Assembly: GCA_030700315.1 (NCBI GenBank)
Contig: JAUYJO010000033.1
Location: 1 to 64,000 of the forward strand
DNA: 64,000 bases
Source of the DNA: Gallionella sp.
Lineage (GTDB): Bacteria; Pseudomonadota; Gammaproteobacteria; Burkholderiales; Gallionellaceae
Reading direction: 5' to 3'
Positions 1 through 8,332 of the stretch are shown piece after piece; within the stretch, counting starts at the first letter, position 1, and every line of letters starts with the position of its first letter. Made by a program: the position numbers and the translations under genes. The notes beneath the pieces were generated by a model. The model did not search any database and was not told where the DNA came from. It saw only the letters and a program-made list of their open reading frames with translations.

Positions 1-2
1 TT

Positions 3-104
3 GAAAAACATCTTGAACAGGCTCTCGCTGACTTTGAAAAGTCCCACAAGCGCACACAAGGGATTACAGGATGGCCTTGGATAATTAACGCACTATCTAA
101 CTAG
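3..104 (+). CDS. Possible C-terminal fragment of a gene running in from the left edge
   Basis: An open frame enters from the window edge and ends at TAG (102-104). It would encode 33 residues beginning EKHLEQALADFEKSH and ending INALSN. The composition is amphipathic and helix-like, and not low complexity, so it may be the tail of a real protein. No family is recognised. No ribosome-binding site or start can be judged because the upstream part is missing. It could equally be a chance frame. Confidence 0.3.
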   Translation, partial: EKHLEQALADFEKSHKRTQGITGWPWIINALSN

Positions 105-136
105 AAATGGAATAACTACTCAGGTGCTGCCGCTTT

Positions 137-275
137 TCTCCTTCCCCCTTGCAGGGGGAAGGCTGGGATGGGGGTAGAAAGGTGGGGTAAAAGACACTTT
201 GCGATGACTCCACCCTACCACCCCCATCCTAACCTTCCCCCTTCCAAGGGGAAGGGACTGGCGTTGTGGCTATTT
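137..275. repeat. Palindromic G/C-tract repeat (family A-like, long variant)
   Basis: Two inverted arms rich in CTTCCCCCTTGCAGGGGGAAGG-type sequence flank a roughly 75-base centre, so the region can fold into one large and two small hairpins. Related tracts occur near 3090-3125, 53380-53465 and 63335-63490. Together with the unremarkable sequence on either side it fills the gap before the phosphorylase. No promoter or gene is evident here. Confidence 0.6.
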
Positions 276-343
276 TCGAGCACACTGCTTCGACCTGAGT
301 AGTTACCAATAGTGAAATGTTGCTGCTTTGAAGATGAACAGAA

Positions 344-2905
344 TTACAACCAGCGCATCATGCCCATTTCAAACGGGTGCGTCAGCATCTCATGATACGG
401 ATAGGCGCGAATGCGGTATTCCAGCTTGCCGCATTTCTCCGGTTGCATTTCCAGGGCGAACACGGCTTCGCCCGTTTCGGTTGTCGTGCCAGTGGCTTCG
501 AAACGGTAGCGATAGGCGTTCTGTAATTTTTCGCGTTTGCTATGCAGCACCAGCATCATCTCCACGACCACGTCGCTGGGCAGGATGCCGTTCAGCTTGA
601 CCGCCACTTCAAAATGCATGCTTTCGCCGTAGCTGATTTCCGGCTGCGCGGTATCCTGGCGGTGCAGCGCGACCCCTGGCCAGGCTTGGCGGATACGCGC
701 CTTCCAGTCGGCGATAATCTGCGCGTTTCCGTAATGGTTATGCTGGTACAAACGATGCTGCTGGCTGGCCGGCAGGTAGCACTTGGCGAGATATTCGCTC
801 ACCATGCGCTTGGCATTGAAGCGCGGCATGATGGTGGCCATCGAGCGCTTGGACATTTTCACCCAGTCCGGCGACAAACCCATCTTGCTGTGCTCGTAAT
901 ACAGCGGAACAATCTGATCCTGCAGCAACTCGTAGAGGGTGTGAACCTCTTCGCGCGTGCGTGCTTCTTCGTTCAACGATTCCGATACCGGTTTGATCGC
1001 CCAGCCGTTCTTGCCGTCATAACCCTCGCCCCACCAGCCGTCCAGCACGGACAGGTTGATGGTGCCGTTGATGCCGGCCTTGATGCCGGATGTGCCGCTG
1101 GCTTCCAGCGGATACAGCGGATTGTTCAGCCAGACGTCCACACCGGAAACCAGTTTGCGCGCCAGAGCCAGATCGTAGCCTTCCACCATCAATATCTTGC
1201 CGACAAATTCGGGCATCTTGGAAACTTGGGTTATGCGGCGGATCAGATCCTGGCCGGGAACATCCGCCGGATGCGCCTTACCGGCAAAAACAAACACGAT
1301 GGGGCGCTCCGGGTCATTCAGGATTTCGCGCAGCCAGTCCAGGTTGCCGAACAGCATGGTCGCGCGCTTGTAAGTGGCAAAGCGGCGCGCGAAACCGATG
1401 GTGAGGACGTTGGGGTTTTCCGGATTGACGTATTTGAGCAGGCGGTCCAGGTGCGCCTCGGAGCCGTGATTGCGGAAATGCTGCGCGCTGATACGTTCGC
1501 GCACCAGGTTCAGCATTTTCGCCTTCAGCAACTGGCGCACGCTCCAGAACAAGTGATCCGGGATGCGATTGACGCCTTTCCAGAATTCCACATCGTTCAT
1601 GCGTGCGCTCCATTCCAGCCCGAGCTGGCGCTCGAATACCTCGATCCACTCGGTCGCCAGGAAAGTCGGCGCATGTACGCCGTTGGTGACGTAAGTCATC
1701 GGGTTTTCGATGTGCTCGATCTCCGGCCACATGTCGCCGCAAATGGATGCCGACACATCGCCGTGGATGCGCGATACGCCGTTATTGAACCGCGTGCAGC
1801 GGATCGCTAGCGCCGTCATGTTGAAATCGGGGCTGTCCATGGTGCGCCCGAGCGCCAGAAACTCCTCGCGGCTCAGCTTGAGTTCCTGGTAATAGTGTTC
1901 GAAGTACGCCTGCACCATGCCTTCGTTAAAGTGGTCATGCCCGGCGGGTACCGGTGTATGCGTGGTAAAAATGGTGTTGACCGCCACGTATTCGAGCGCG
2001 GTCGCAAAGTCCAACTTTTCGAGAACCATTTTCTGGCGGATTCTTTCCAGCGCCAGAAAGGCCGCGTGTCCCTCGTTGATATGCCATACCGTCGGCCTGA
2101 TCCCCAGCTCCTGCAAGGCGAGCACGCCGCCGACACCGAGCACGATCTCCTGCTCGATGCGCGTCACCTTGTCGCCGCCATACAGGCGGTGGGTGATGTC
2201 GCGGTCATGCACGTTGTTGCTTTCCAGATCGGTGTCCAGCAGGTAGAGCGTGATATGCCCGATGCGGGCCTGCCAGATTTTGATGTCGAGTTTGCGGTTG
2301 GGCAGGTTCACCGAGATATGGGTGTCTGAACCGTCGGCGCGCTTGGCCGGAACGATGGGCAGATCTTCGAAATGGGAGTCGCTGTTGGTAGCGATCTGGT
2401 TGCCCTCACCGTCTATGGTCTGGTGGAAATAACCCTGGCGGTACAGCAGGCCAACACCGACAAACGGCAGGCGCAAATCGCTGGCAGCCTTGCAATGGTC
2501 GCCCGCCAGAATGCCCAGGCCTCCCGAATAAATCGGCAGGCTTTCGTGGAAACCGAATTCGGCGCAGAAGTAGGCGACCAGGTCCTCTTTTTGCAGCAAA
2601 TCGGAGCCGGCTGGTGGATGGCGGTAATCATGGTAGGTGTCGTAGGCCGCCAGCACACGGTTGAAATTACCGATAAACACCTGGTCTTCGGAAGCGTCCA
2701 GCAGGCGCTGTTCGTCGACGCGCTTGAGGAAGGCTTTCGGGCTTTGCCCGGTGGCCTTCCACAAGCCGGGGTGCAGGCGCGCAAACAGCGCGCGGGTGGG
2801 GCGATCCCAGCTATACCAGAGATTGTTGGCGAGTTCTTCGAGGCGTGCCAGACGTGCGGGAATCTTCGGGCAGACTTGCAAAATATAGGAGGTACTTTTT
2901 TCCAT
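344..2905 (-). CDS. glgP: Alpha-glucan phosphorylase (GT35 family)
   Basis: It phosphorolyses alpha-1,4-glucans to glucose-1-phosphate in the cytoplasm. The product is 853 aa, the usual size for the bacterial 'alpha-glucan family phosphorylase' branch. The PLP-lysine motif GTSGIKAGING is present, with the Schiff-base lysine at about residue 609, followed by the LDGWWGEGYDG segment typical of this branch. An upstream extension of 30 codons exists, but the conserved N-terminus (MEKSTSYILQVCPKIP) begins at the ATG ending at 2905, so that start is preferred. It stands alone here. A debranching enzyme (glgX) that would act with it lies about 44 kb away in the same orientation. Family assignment is secure; the exact glucan substrate is not visible from sequence. 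Confidence 0.95.
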   Translation of the reverse strand: MEKSTSYILQVCPKIPARLARLEELANNLWYSWDRPTRALFARLHPGLWKATGQSPKAFLKRVDEQRLLDASEDQVFIGNFNRVLAAYDTYHDYRHPPAGSDLLQKEDLVAYFCAEFGFHESLPIYSGGLGILAGDHCKAASDLRLPFVGVGLLYRQGYFHQTIDGEGNQIATNSDSHFEDLPIVPAKRADGSDTHISVNLPNRKLDIKIWQARIGHITLYLLDTDLESNNVHDRDITHRLYGGDKVTRIEQEIVLGVGGVLALQELGIRPTVWHINEGHAAFLALERIRQKMVLEKLDFATALEYVAVNTIFTTHTPVPAGHDHFNEGMVQAYFEHYYQELKLSREEFLALGRTMDSPDFNMTALAIRCTRFNNGVSRIHGDVSASICGDMWPEIEHIENPMTYVTNGVHAPTFLATEWIEVFERQLGLEWSARMNDVEFWKGVNRIPDHLFWSVRQLLKAKMLNLVRERISAQHFRNHGSEAHLDRLLKYVNPENPNVLTIGFARRFATYKRATMLFGNLDWLREILNDPERPIVFVFAGKAHPADVPGQDLIRRITQVSKMPEFVGKILMVEGYDLALARKLVSGVDVWLNNPLYPLEASGTSGIKAGINGTINLSVLDGWWGEGYDGKNGWAIKPVSESLNEEARTREEVHTLYELLQDQIVPLYYEHSKMGLSPDWVKMSKRSMATIMPRFNAKRMVSEYLAKCYLPASQQHRLYQHNHYGNAQIIADWKARIRQAWPGVALHRQDTAQPEISYGESMHFEVAVKLNGILPSDVVVEMMLVLHSKREKLQNAYRYRFEATGTTTETGEAVFALEMQPEKCGKLEYRIRAYPYHEMLTHPFEMGMMRWL

Positions 2906-3194
2906 AGTGATCAGTCCAGTAAAAAGTTTGAATCGTATTTTGCGTGAGTACGGATTATAGCGTAATAGATCTGCTGTCTCGAATTCACCAAGCACTTTGG
3001 GTGCAATTTAACGTGTGGGTGAAAACTCCCGAGCATCGAACTTATAGCCGGAAAAACCGGCTACGATTCCCGGCAGGCACGGCGTGTTCCAAGGGGGAAG
3101 GGGCTGGCTTTGCGGCTGTTTTGTGAGCAAAGGGTTGCGCCCCGGGCCGTTACAAATTGCTGATTGGGCCTACGGTCAGACGGTCATGGCGCCC

Positions 3195-3402
3195 GGTTAA
3201 GGGATGATTACTCCGTAGCGATGGAATGGCTTAATGCTGTGGCACGATAGCAAGGGCGGATGAGCGTAGCGTTATCCGCCGTATGCTGGCTTCTCGCACA
3301 GCTTCCATTCGGCGGATAACGGCCTGTGGCCTCACCGGTGCCGGGGCATATGTTCTTTGCATCCGCCCTACGGCTCGTTTATAACCAACAATCGCTTAAC
3401 CG
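3195..3402. repeat. ~210-bp repeat element, family D, copy 1
   Basis: It starts GGTTAAGG and contains a shared leader (CGATGGA, then GGCACGATAGCA) followed by an inverted-repeat core built on GGCGGAT(A/G)A and ATCCGCC. A second copy at 33218-33400 shares the leader and the end, while the central hairpin sequence differs in order. It occupies most of the 500-base gap between glgP and the OmpA-like gene. No gene is seen in the gap. Confidence 0.6.
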
Positions 3403-3453
3403 GGTGCCATGACGGTCAGACGGTATCGTTTGCAGCAGGCTTGCCTCGGTGTT

Positions 3454-5652
3454 TCATGGATCAATCAGCGTTACCGTTGCCGCTGCCGTGCCGCCTTTGC
3501 CATCGGAGATGGTATAGCTGAAGCTCGTGCTGGCGAAGCCGCCTTGAGGGGTAAAAATCAGATAGCCATTATCGCCCAGGGAGATGGATCCGGTATTCGG
3601 CTGGTCGAATGACAAGATATTCAGCGCGTCGCCGTCTGGATCGCTGTCGTTTGCCAGCACGTTCAACAGCGAATCCCTGCTGGCCGGAACGGTATATCTG
3701 TCGTCTGCGGCTACCGGAAGGCGGTTGGGAGCCTGGACGGTCACCGTGACTTGGGCGGTGCTGTTCGCGCCCTTGTCGTCGGCAATCGTATAGGAAAAAG
3801 TATCCTGTCCGGTGAAGCCGGGCGCGGAAGTGTAGCTGACACTGTTGTTGCTTATGCTGGCGCTTCCATGAGCGGGCAGTGTGACCGAGGCGACGGTCAG
3901 CGCATCCTGATCCGGATCGCTATCGTTGGTCAGCACGTCCAGCATAGTCGTTTCGCCGCTGATGGCCGAGAAGGCATCATTCTGAGCGCCGGGCGTGCGG
4001 TTGACATATTGCTTTACGCCGTTGTTGGCAACGCTGATTTCGCGATCCTGCTGGCGGTAAACATCCACGCTCTGCTTGTGCGGCGTCGTATTGTGCAGCG
4101 CACGGGTAAGCCATGCAGGTGCCTTATCAATATATTCGCGGGTCCATTCAACCTTTTGGTCAACCTTTGGGTCAGCCTTTGCGGGCTCGGTTGATTTTGC
4201 TGTTCCAGCCTGCGCCTGGCCAGTTGTTCCCGCATGGGGCAGGCTGTTTGTTCCAGCCTGATTCGGGTCGGATGGCAGTTCCACATCTTCAAGTTTTTCG
4301 GTGAACGTTACAAATTCAAGATCAACCCGCCGATTTTTGTGACGCAACTCTTTTGTGTTCGGATAGCGGGGGCCGTTTTCTCCTTGGCCTTCTGCGACGA
4401 TGTCGTCGGCGCGCGCCACGCCGGTTTCGACCAGATAGTTCTTGATTGCGAGCGCACGGCGCTCGGATAAATTTTGGTTATGCTCTGCTTTTCCCACGTT
4501 ACAACTGTGCCCGACCAGGTGAATATTGCCGGAATGAGCCGCTTTGCGCATGGTTTCGACCACAGAGTCGAGGGCTATTTTTGATTCGGGTGTCAGCTTG
4601 TCGCTGTCAAATTCGAAAAAGGCATCAGAAAACATGGCCGCACTGGTTTTGACCATGCGTTTTTCAGTTTTTGCCGGAGTTTGGTTTTGCCCGGCAGTCA
4701 CACCGCCCGTTGTGCCACCCGTCGTGCTACCTGCCGTTCCATGAGTTGTTCCATCAGTTGTTCCCCCCGACTTGTCGGCAAGCTGTGCGGCGTTCGCCGG
4801 CACTTGGCTCAGCCGATCGGTACGTTCCGGGCGGTAACTTTTGCCTCCCAGTTCATAGCGGTACATGAAATAAAGGCGTTGATCGTTGCGATTCTGCTCC
4901 AAAGCGCCCGACTTTTGATAGGCCTCGGCGTTAACCGAAAAGCTATGAGGAGAGTTGGGGATATATTTTTCCAGCATCACCGATAGTGTGGTCTGGTGGC
5001 TGGCATCCCGCCCCCACTCGTAATCCATACCACCGCTCAGGCGGAGTAACGATTCGTTGAAATAGCGCCCCAAGCGTGCCCCCAGGCCGTAGTCGTAAGG
5101 CCGTTCGTAAAGACGCATCCGGGTGGAAGTGGTAACGTCCTGAGTATATTGGCGACCATCGGGGTCGGCGCCTGGAACCGCTACACTGCTGGTTGAAGTG
5201 GTGTCGCTGATGGTGCGCCGACCGCTGAGTGCGGCGGAAACATAGGCGCCAAAAAACAGGTTTTCACGTTCCAGCCCGCCACCCAGCGTGACTTTCTGGT
5301 CACGTTGATTATTCTGGTCCACCGCCGCAAAAAGTTTGCGGACACTCTGGCTGTCCGCATTCTCCATTCCGCCATCGGGCGTCCAATGGTAGTTCAGCTT
5401 GAGGCCGCCCGCCGATCCGCTGGCCCATCCCTCGCCAACCCACGCGGCAAGGCTGTCTTCTGCGACGACCCAGTAAGCCTCTCCCCGGAGTTTGGTTTTG
5501 GTGTCATAACCGACGGCAATGCGCCCGTTGCTGCCAACATAAACAAGATTTCCCGGCTGAGATTGCTGCTCGGGCAGTTCGGCCGCAGCGGCGAAAGGTG
5601 AAAAAACGGCCAGTCCTGCGGCGATAAGATGGAGTTTTTTGGTATTCATCAT
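3454..5652 (-). CDS. Outer-membrane OmpA-family protein with C-terminal Ig/cadherin-like repeats
   Basis: A 732-aa protein with a Sec signal peptide (about residues 1-24, ending AAAAE). Next comes a beta-rich region of about 240 residues with barrel-like alternation. A low-complexity Gly/Thr linker of TTGGTT type follows at about 300-325. An OmpA-like peptidoglycan-binding domain spans about 335-450 (FFEFDSDKLTPES; NLSERRALAIKNYL; GENGPRYPN). A second disordered linker leads to two tandem bacterial Ig/cadherin-like repeats (NDSDPDQDALTVASV and NDSDPDGDALNILSF, about 565-732). The domain order is odd: the Ig repeats follow the OmpA domain and would lie in the periplasm if the barrel is N-terminal, unless the topology differs. 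MM at the start leaves two ATGs; neither has a strong ribosome-binding site. Function is inferred as cell-envelope anchoring or adhesion. Confidence 0.8.
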   Translation of the reverse strand: MMNTKKLHLIAAGLAVFSPFAAAAELPEQQSQPGNLVYVGSNGRIAVGYDTKTKLRGEAYWVVAEDSLAAWVGEGWASGSAGGLKLNYHWTPDGGMENADSQSVRKLFAAVDQNNQRDQKVTLGGGLERENLFFGAYVSAALSGRRTISDTTSTSSVAVPGADPDGRQYTQDVTTSTRMRLYERPYDYGLGARLGRYFNESLLRLSGGMDYEWGRDASHQTTLSVMLEKYIPNSPHSFSVNAEAYQKSGALEQNRNDQRLYFMYRYELGGKSYRPERTDRLSQVPANAAQLADKSGGTTDGTTHGTAGSTTGGTTGGVTAGQNQTPAKTEKRMVKTSAAMFSDAFFEFDSDKLTPESKIALDSVVETMRKAAHSGNIHLVGHSCNVGKAEHNQNLSERRALAIKNYLVETGVARADDIVAEGQGENGPRYPNTKELRHKNRRVDLEFVTFTEKLEDVELPSDPNQAGTNSLPHAGTTGQAQAGTAKSTEPAKADPKVDQKVEWTREYIDKAPAWLTRALHNTTPHKQSVDVYRQQDREISVANNGVKQYVNRTPGAQNDAFSAISGETTMLDVLTNDSDPDQDALTVASVTLPAHGSASISNNSVSYTSAPGFTGQDTFSYTIADDKGANSTAQVTVTVQAPNRLPVAADDRYTVPASRDSLLNVLANDSDPDGDALNILSFDQPNTGSISLGDNGYLIFTPQGGFASTSFSYTISDGKGGTAAATVTLIDP

Positions 5653-5675
5653 GGGTATAAGGTATGGGCTTAATT

Positions 5676-5703
5676 GAATAGAATGCGGAAACGCATTCTA
5701 TTC
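5676..5703. promoter_or_regulatory. Perfect 12-bp hairpin with GAAA tetraloop upstream of the OmpA-like gene
   Basis: The arms GAATAGAATGCG and CGCATTCTATTC pair perfectly around a GAAA loop. The hairpin lies 23 bases upstream of the start of the OmpA-like gene, so it is in its promoter or 5' leader. There is no downstream T-run, so it is not a standard terminator. It could be an operator for a dimeric regulator or a leader structure stabilising the mRNA. Which of these is correct cannot be told from sequence. Confidence 0.45.
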
Positions 5704-5815
5704 TATCGTAAAATCAATCCGATGCGTTTTTATAGGCGTATTTAAATAACGTAATGGAATGGACGCCCACTTTCTAATACATCGAAGCGCCAAAGTAGTG
5801 GTGGCATTACTACCA

Positions 5816-5996
5816 CTAACGGGCATGGCAGCAGCCACCCCTGATGATGAAGCGTCTCGCAAGATTGCTCCACCTTTTACCCCAAACCCCCTCCAACTCC
5901 CCCTTGTCAGGGGGAGAGCCCATCTCCTCCCCTGACAAGGGGAGGCTGGGAGGGGTTTGGGGTTCCATTTTGTGTTGTTTCACGTTAACCATAGAA
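5816..5996. repeat. ~180-bp repeat element, family A, copy 1
   Basis: It runs from TAACGGGCATGGCAG to ...TTGTTTCACGTTAAC and holds a central pair of hairpins (CCCCCTTGTCAGGGGG; CCCCTGACAAGGGG). A near-full inverted copy lies at about 16498-16680. Shorter core copies are at 7921-8003 and 55491-55580. The 62-aa open frame across it is an artefact of the repeat. It abuts the decayed transposase that follows. Confidence 0.7.
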
Positions 5997-6010
5997 AGGG
6001 GCATTCAAAA

Positions 6011-6233
6011 ATGAAGATTACGACAATTGGCATTGACTTGGCAAAAAATGTTTTCCAGATACACGGCGTGGATTAGCGCGGCAAAGTGGCGGTGCGCAAG
6101 CAACTGAAGCGCGCGGAGATGGCGAAGTAGTTCACCAAGCTGGATACGTGCTTGATCGGCATGGAAGCTTGCAGCAGTGCTCATTAACTGGGCGAGGAAG
6201 CTCGAAGACTACGGGCGCGCGGTCATGGAATAG
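6011..6233 (+). pseudogene. Decayed IS110-family transposase, N-terminal part
   Basis: Translation starts MKITTIGIDLAKNVFQIHG, the N-terminal DEDD-type (RuvC-like) signature of IS110-family transposases including the first catalytic Asp. The frame is interrupted by TAG stops after HGVD (6074-6076) and after MAK, then by TAA. A one-base shift restores a recognisable ARKLEDYG segment before a further stop. The rest of the element is absent. It is a dead relic, consistent with this stretch being an accessory insertion zone. Confidence 0.85.
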
Positions 6234-6274
6234 CTCTTCTGCTCTGTGAGGACATGATGGCTCGGTTGAGTGAG

Positions 6275-6332
6275 GCACAACGTCCAAATTCAGCGGTGAG
6301 CGAAGCGAGTCCGCTGCAATGCAGTGTTAGGC
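6275..6332 (-). other. attC-like (59-base-element-like) site
   Basis: Read on the minus strand, the 58-base segment begins with GCCTAAC, which fits the R'' consensus RYYYAAC. It ends GTTGTGC, one mismatch from the R' consensus GTTRRRY. Between them are complementary arms CAGCGG/CCGCTG around a short GAGCGAAGCGAG centre. Size and layout match integron cassette recombination sites. It lies at and just beyond the 3' end of the PIN-toxin pair, where an attC belongs in a cassette. No integrase gene or second attC was seen in the window, so this would be an isolated cassette or a look-alike palindrome. Confidence 0.45.
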
Positions 6333-6496
6333 AAATTTGTTGGATTGGCGGGGGGGGCTAAAACCTGCACCCCGGCCGCCTTCAGTCTGGCCTCGCCAAG
6401 TTGTATCTCTTTGAACAGCGCGTCCAGATTGTTGCCATACTTGGCACCAATCGCGTCCTTGATGGCATGGACTTCCATCATGATTTCGTCAGTCAT
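6290..6496 (-). CDS. Small protein downstream of PIN toxin, candidate antitoxin
   Basis: A 68-aa product beginning MTDEIMMEVHAIKDAIGAKY. The start at 6496 is chosen because GGAGGAAGTAAC precedes it and it overlaps the toxin gene's stop by 8 bases, suggesting translational coupling. The predicted fold is largely helical with charged residues. The last dozen residues (NTALQRTRFAHR) are encoded by the attC-like palindrome, so the natural tail may have been replaced. From known PIN-domain loci I infer that it is the toxin's partner. No DNA-binding motif is obvious, and the toxin-first order is the reverse of classical vapBC. Confidence 0.6.
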   Translation of the reverse strand: MTDEIMMEVHAIKDAIGAKYGNNLDALFKEIQLGEARLKAAGVQVLAPPANPTNLPNTALQRTRFAHR

Positions 6497-6974
6497 CGTT
6501 ACTTCCTCCAAGAAGTTCCTCGGGGGTGCATATGATCGGAAGGAACAATCCGAGTTGCTCAAGATGCACGGCAATCTTTTCCTGAATCACTGGATTGGCA
6601 ATGTGACGGCAATTCCAGGTCACTAGAAAATCAACGTGATGCAGTGTCGAAACAGCAATATGAAGCGCATCCTCAATCGCATTGGCAGGAATGATGGCTT
6701 GCGCAATAAGCGATTCTGCCAAGCGAATCATGTCTTGCGTTACCGCTAGAACGGGTATCCCCTCAAGTGCCGCAAGCCTTTTCTGCGCAGCCACCGGATC
6801 GCCAGCACCGCACTCTTGCCAGACCGACTGAGAAATAAGAAGTTCATAGTCCGAGCGTAGTTCCCACCAAGCCAGAGTGATTTGCTGATGGGCAGCACCA
6901 ATAATGGTTTTGCTGGGGCGTGCCGTCAGATAGCTGATGACGGACGTTTCGACGTAGATTTTGCGCTTCTTCAT
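6489..6974 (-). CDS. PIN-domain (VapC-like) ribonuclease toxin
   Basis: A 161-aa protein. The N-terminal strand KIYVETSVISYL has Glu where PIN enzymes commonly have the first catalytic Asp; this is frequent in the 'ETSVISYLTARPS' subgroup. Further acidic positions lie in the VWQECG segment and in NAIEDALHIA. The C-terminal FLVTWNCRHIAN block is typical of this subgroup. It probably cleaves RNA in the cytoplasm and is restrained by the small protein encoded immediately downstream. It sits inside an accessory patch beside an IS relic and an attC-like site. Confidence 0.8.
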   Translation of the reverse strand: MKKRKIYVETSVISYLTARPSKTIIGAAHQQITLAWWELRSDYELLISQSVWQECGAGDPVAAQKRLAALEGIPVLAVTQDMIRLAESLIAQAIIPANAIEDALHIAVSTLHHVDFLVTWNCRHIANPVIQEKIAVHLEQLGLFLPIICTPEELLGGSNDD

Positions 6975-7092
6975 GATTCCTGCCTTGGTTCAGATAAACC
7001 GTGGTCTGTCTCCTATTGCCCTAAAACCGCGACCCAACCCCAGCGTCACTTTACCCGGAAAACGTAAAACCGCCACGGGCAAAAAAGCAGTC

Positions 7093-7701
7093 TCACTGTG
7101 TCGCCCTGTCATATGCGCTATCTATTCCGAGGAGCCAAATCGCTGGAGAAGTCCCATCAGGACGTTTCGCTATATTGCAGTACAAAATGGCATCAAGGAG
7201 GTCGCACGGAAAGTCTTTAACGGGCGTCGAATCATCGAACACCCACTCAAAATATCGCATCATTAGGTTATGCAATACACGGATGCTGAAGTACCAGTGA
7301 TCCTCAACCGTGACCCCCGGCAGATCCTCGTGGTAGTAATATTCGTACCACCCAACCTCATCTCCCGTGTGAACCTCGCCCACACGACGTTTTGCTGCCG
7401 CATCAGGTGTCAATTGAAAATGCTTGCTTCCGTTGACCAAGTCGCGAACGATGCCTAACGTGAAATTCATGTCGTCTGGCAGTCGCCTTCTATGTCGCTT
7501 CATCCGGCACAAAGCTTTGTGGTCATCGCTCTTAGTCCAATCCTCAAAAAGATGCCAGGCGGTCACTAAAAAATTGAACGCGTCGTAGGGGTGCCACCTT
7601 TTTTGCAAGCGAGATGATTCGTGCTTCAACTTCTCGAACATGGCCACGCTGGAGTCGATTCCGAAAACCGGACCCTCTCTGTCGGCGATCACTTTCCCCA
7701 T
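7093..7701 (-). CDS. Uncharacterised 202-aa protein
   Basis: The start is supported by AAAAAAGGAGACTTCA before the ATG. The protein is soluble, rich in His, Trp and charged residues, and appears mainly helical in its first half. A short motif IVRDLVNGSKHF (about residues 84-95) resembles the N..KH motif of some HEPN-like helical proteins. That resemblance is weak and I do not assign a function. The gene lies between the PIN toxin and the hyp genes in the same accessory patch, transcribed in the same direction, with about 118 bases to the toxin gene. Confidence 0.6.
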   Translation of the reverse strand: MGKVIADREGPVFGIDSSVAMFEKLKHESSRLQKRWHPYDAFNFLVTAWHLFEDWTKSDDHKALCRMKRHRRRLPDDMNFTLGIVRDLVNGSKHFQLTPDAAAKRRVGEVHTGDEVGWYEYYYHEDLPGVTVEDHWYFSIRVLHNLMMRYFEWVFDDSTPVKDFPCDLLDAILYCNIAKRPDGTSPAIWLLGIDSAYDRATQ

Positions 7702-8098
7702 TGAAGTCTCCTTTTTTCGTTGCCCAGGTCAAAGTACATTTGCTCGCCACCGCCGGCGATGATCGCCAAGCTAAAACAGCGGCGTATGCCGTAGCCGGGA
7801 GGTTTCAAGCTGGCGGCGAACCCAAACGGTACGCCGAACCACCCCCAACCCCATCCACCGTTCGCACTGAGCCAAGTAAGCACCGCATCTGCGAGGCAAG
7901 GGGTGAGTGGAAACATCCCAAGAGCAAACCCCCTCCAACTCCCCCTTGTCAGGGGGAGGGTCAGTGCAACTCCTCCACTGACAAGGGGCGGCTGGGATAG
8001 CCAAGTCGAATGGCTAGTTGTTCCATCAGGGGTTTGGGCGCTGCCGATGGAATTACCGCCAATTTGGAATGCAACCGTCAACAACAATGCGCTATTTT
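7702..8098. other. Intergenic region with a family A palindrome (7921-8003)
   Basis: About 400 bases without a convincing gene. The frames that cross it owe their length to the repeat. The family A core at 7921-8003 consists of two hairpins based on CCCCCTTGTCAGGGGG and a decayed partner. The remaining sequence (7725-7915) has no recognised feature. A fold just downstream of hypC may serve as its transcription end. Confidence 0.5.
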
Positions 8099-8332
8099 TT
8101 ACGGCATTTCATTCGCCTGTAAACCGATTTCGGCAAAAAGCTGGAGTGTCTTTTCCGCCTCTTCCGGGTCGAGCCGGTTGAGGGCGTAGCCGACATGCAC
8201 GATGACGTAATCGCCTACCGCCACGCCGTCCATCAGCGCGAGCGAGACTTCTTTGCGCACGCCGCCCACATCGACCAAGGCGCTGCCATCATCGAGCAGT
8301 TCAGCCACGCGGGCCGGGATTGCGAGGCACAT
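8099..8332 (-). CDS. hypC: [NiFe] hydrogenase maturation chaperone HypC
   Basis: A 77-aa protein starting MCLAIPARV. The essential Cys2 and the HypC/HupF signature are present. HypC shuttles the Fe(CN)2CO unit with HypD to the hydrogenase large-subunit precursor. The start codon follows the hypB stop directly, and GGAGAAATATAA inside the hypB end serves as its ribosome-binding site. It is the last gene of hypABC on the minus strand. HypD, HypE and HypF are not encoded in this window and must lie elsewhere. Confidence 0.95.
   Translation of the reverse strand: MCLAIPARVAELLDDGSALVDVGGVRKEVSLALMDGVAVGDYVIVHVGYALNRLDPEEAEKTLQLFAEIGLQANEMP

Noticed and set aside
5816-6004. Small frame across the family A repeat as a gene
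   Set aside because: The same frame arises wherever the repeat occurs; the length comes from G/C-rich palindromes, not from coding constraint.
6240-6300. Continuation of the IS110 transposase pseudogene
   Set aside because: After the frame-shifted ARKLEDYG segment no further transposase similarity is readable; the following bases belong to the attC-like palindrome.
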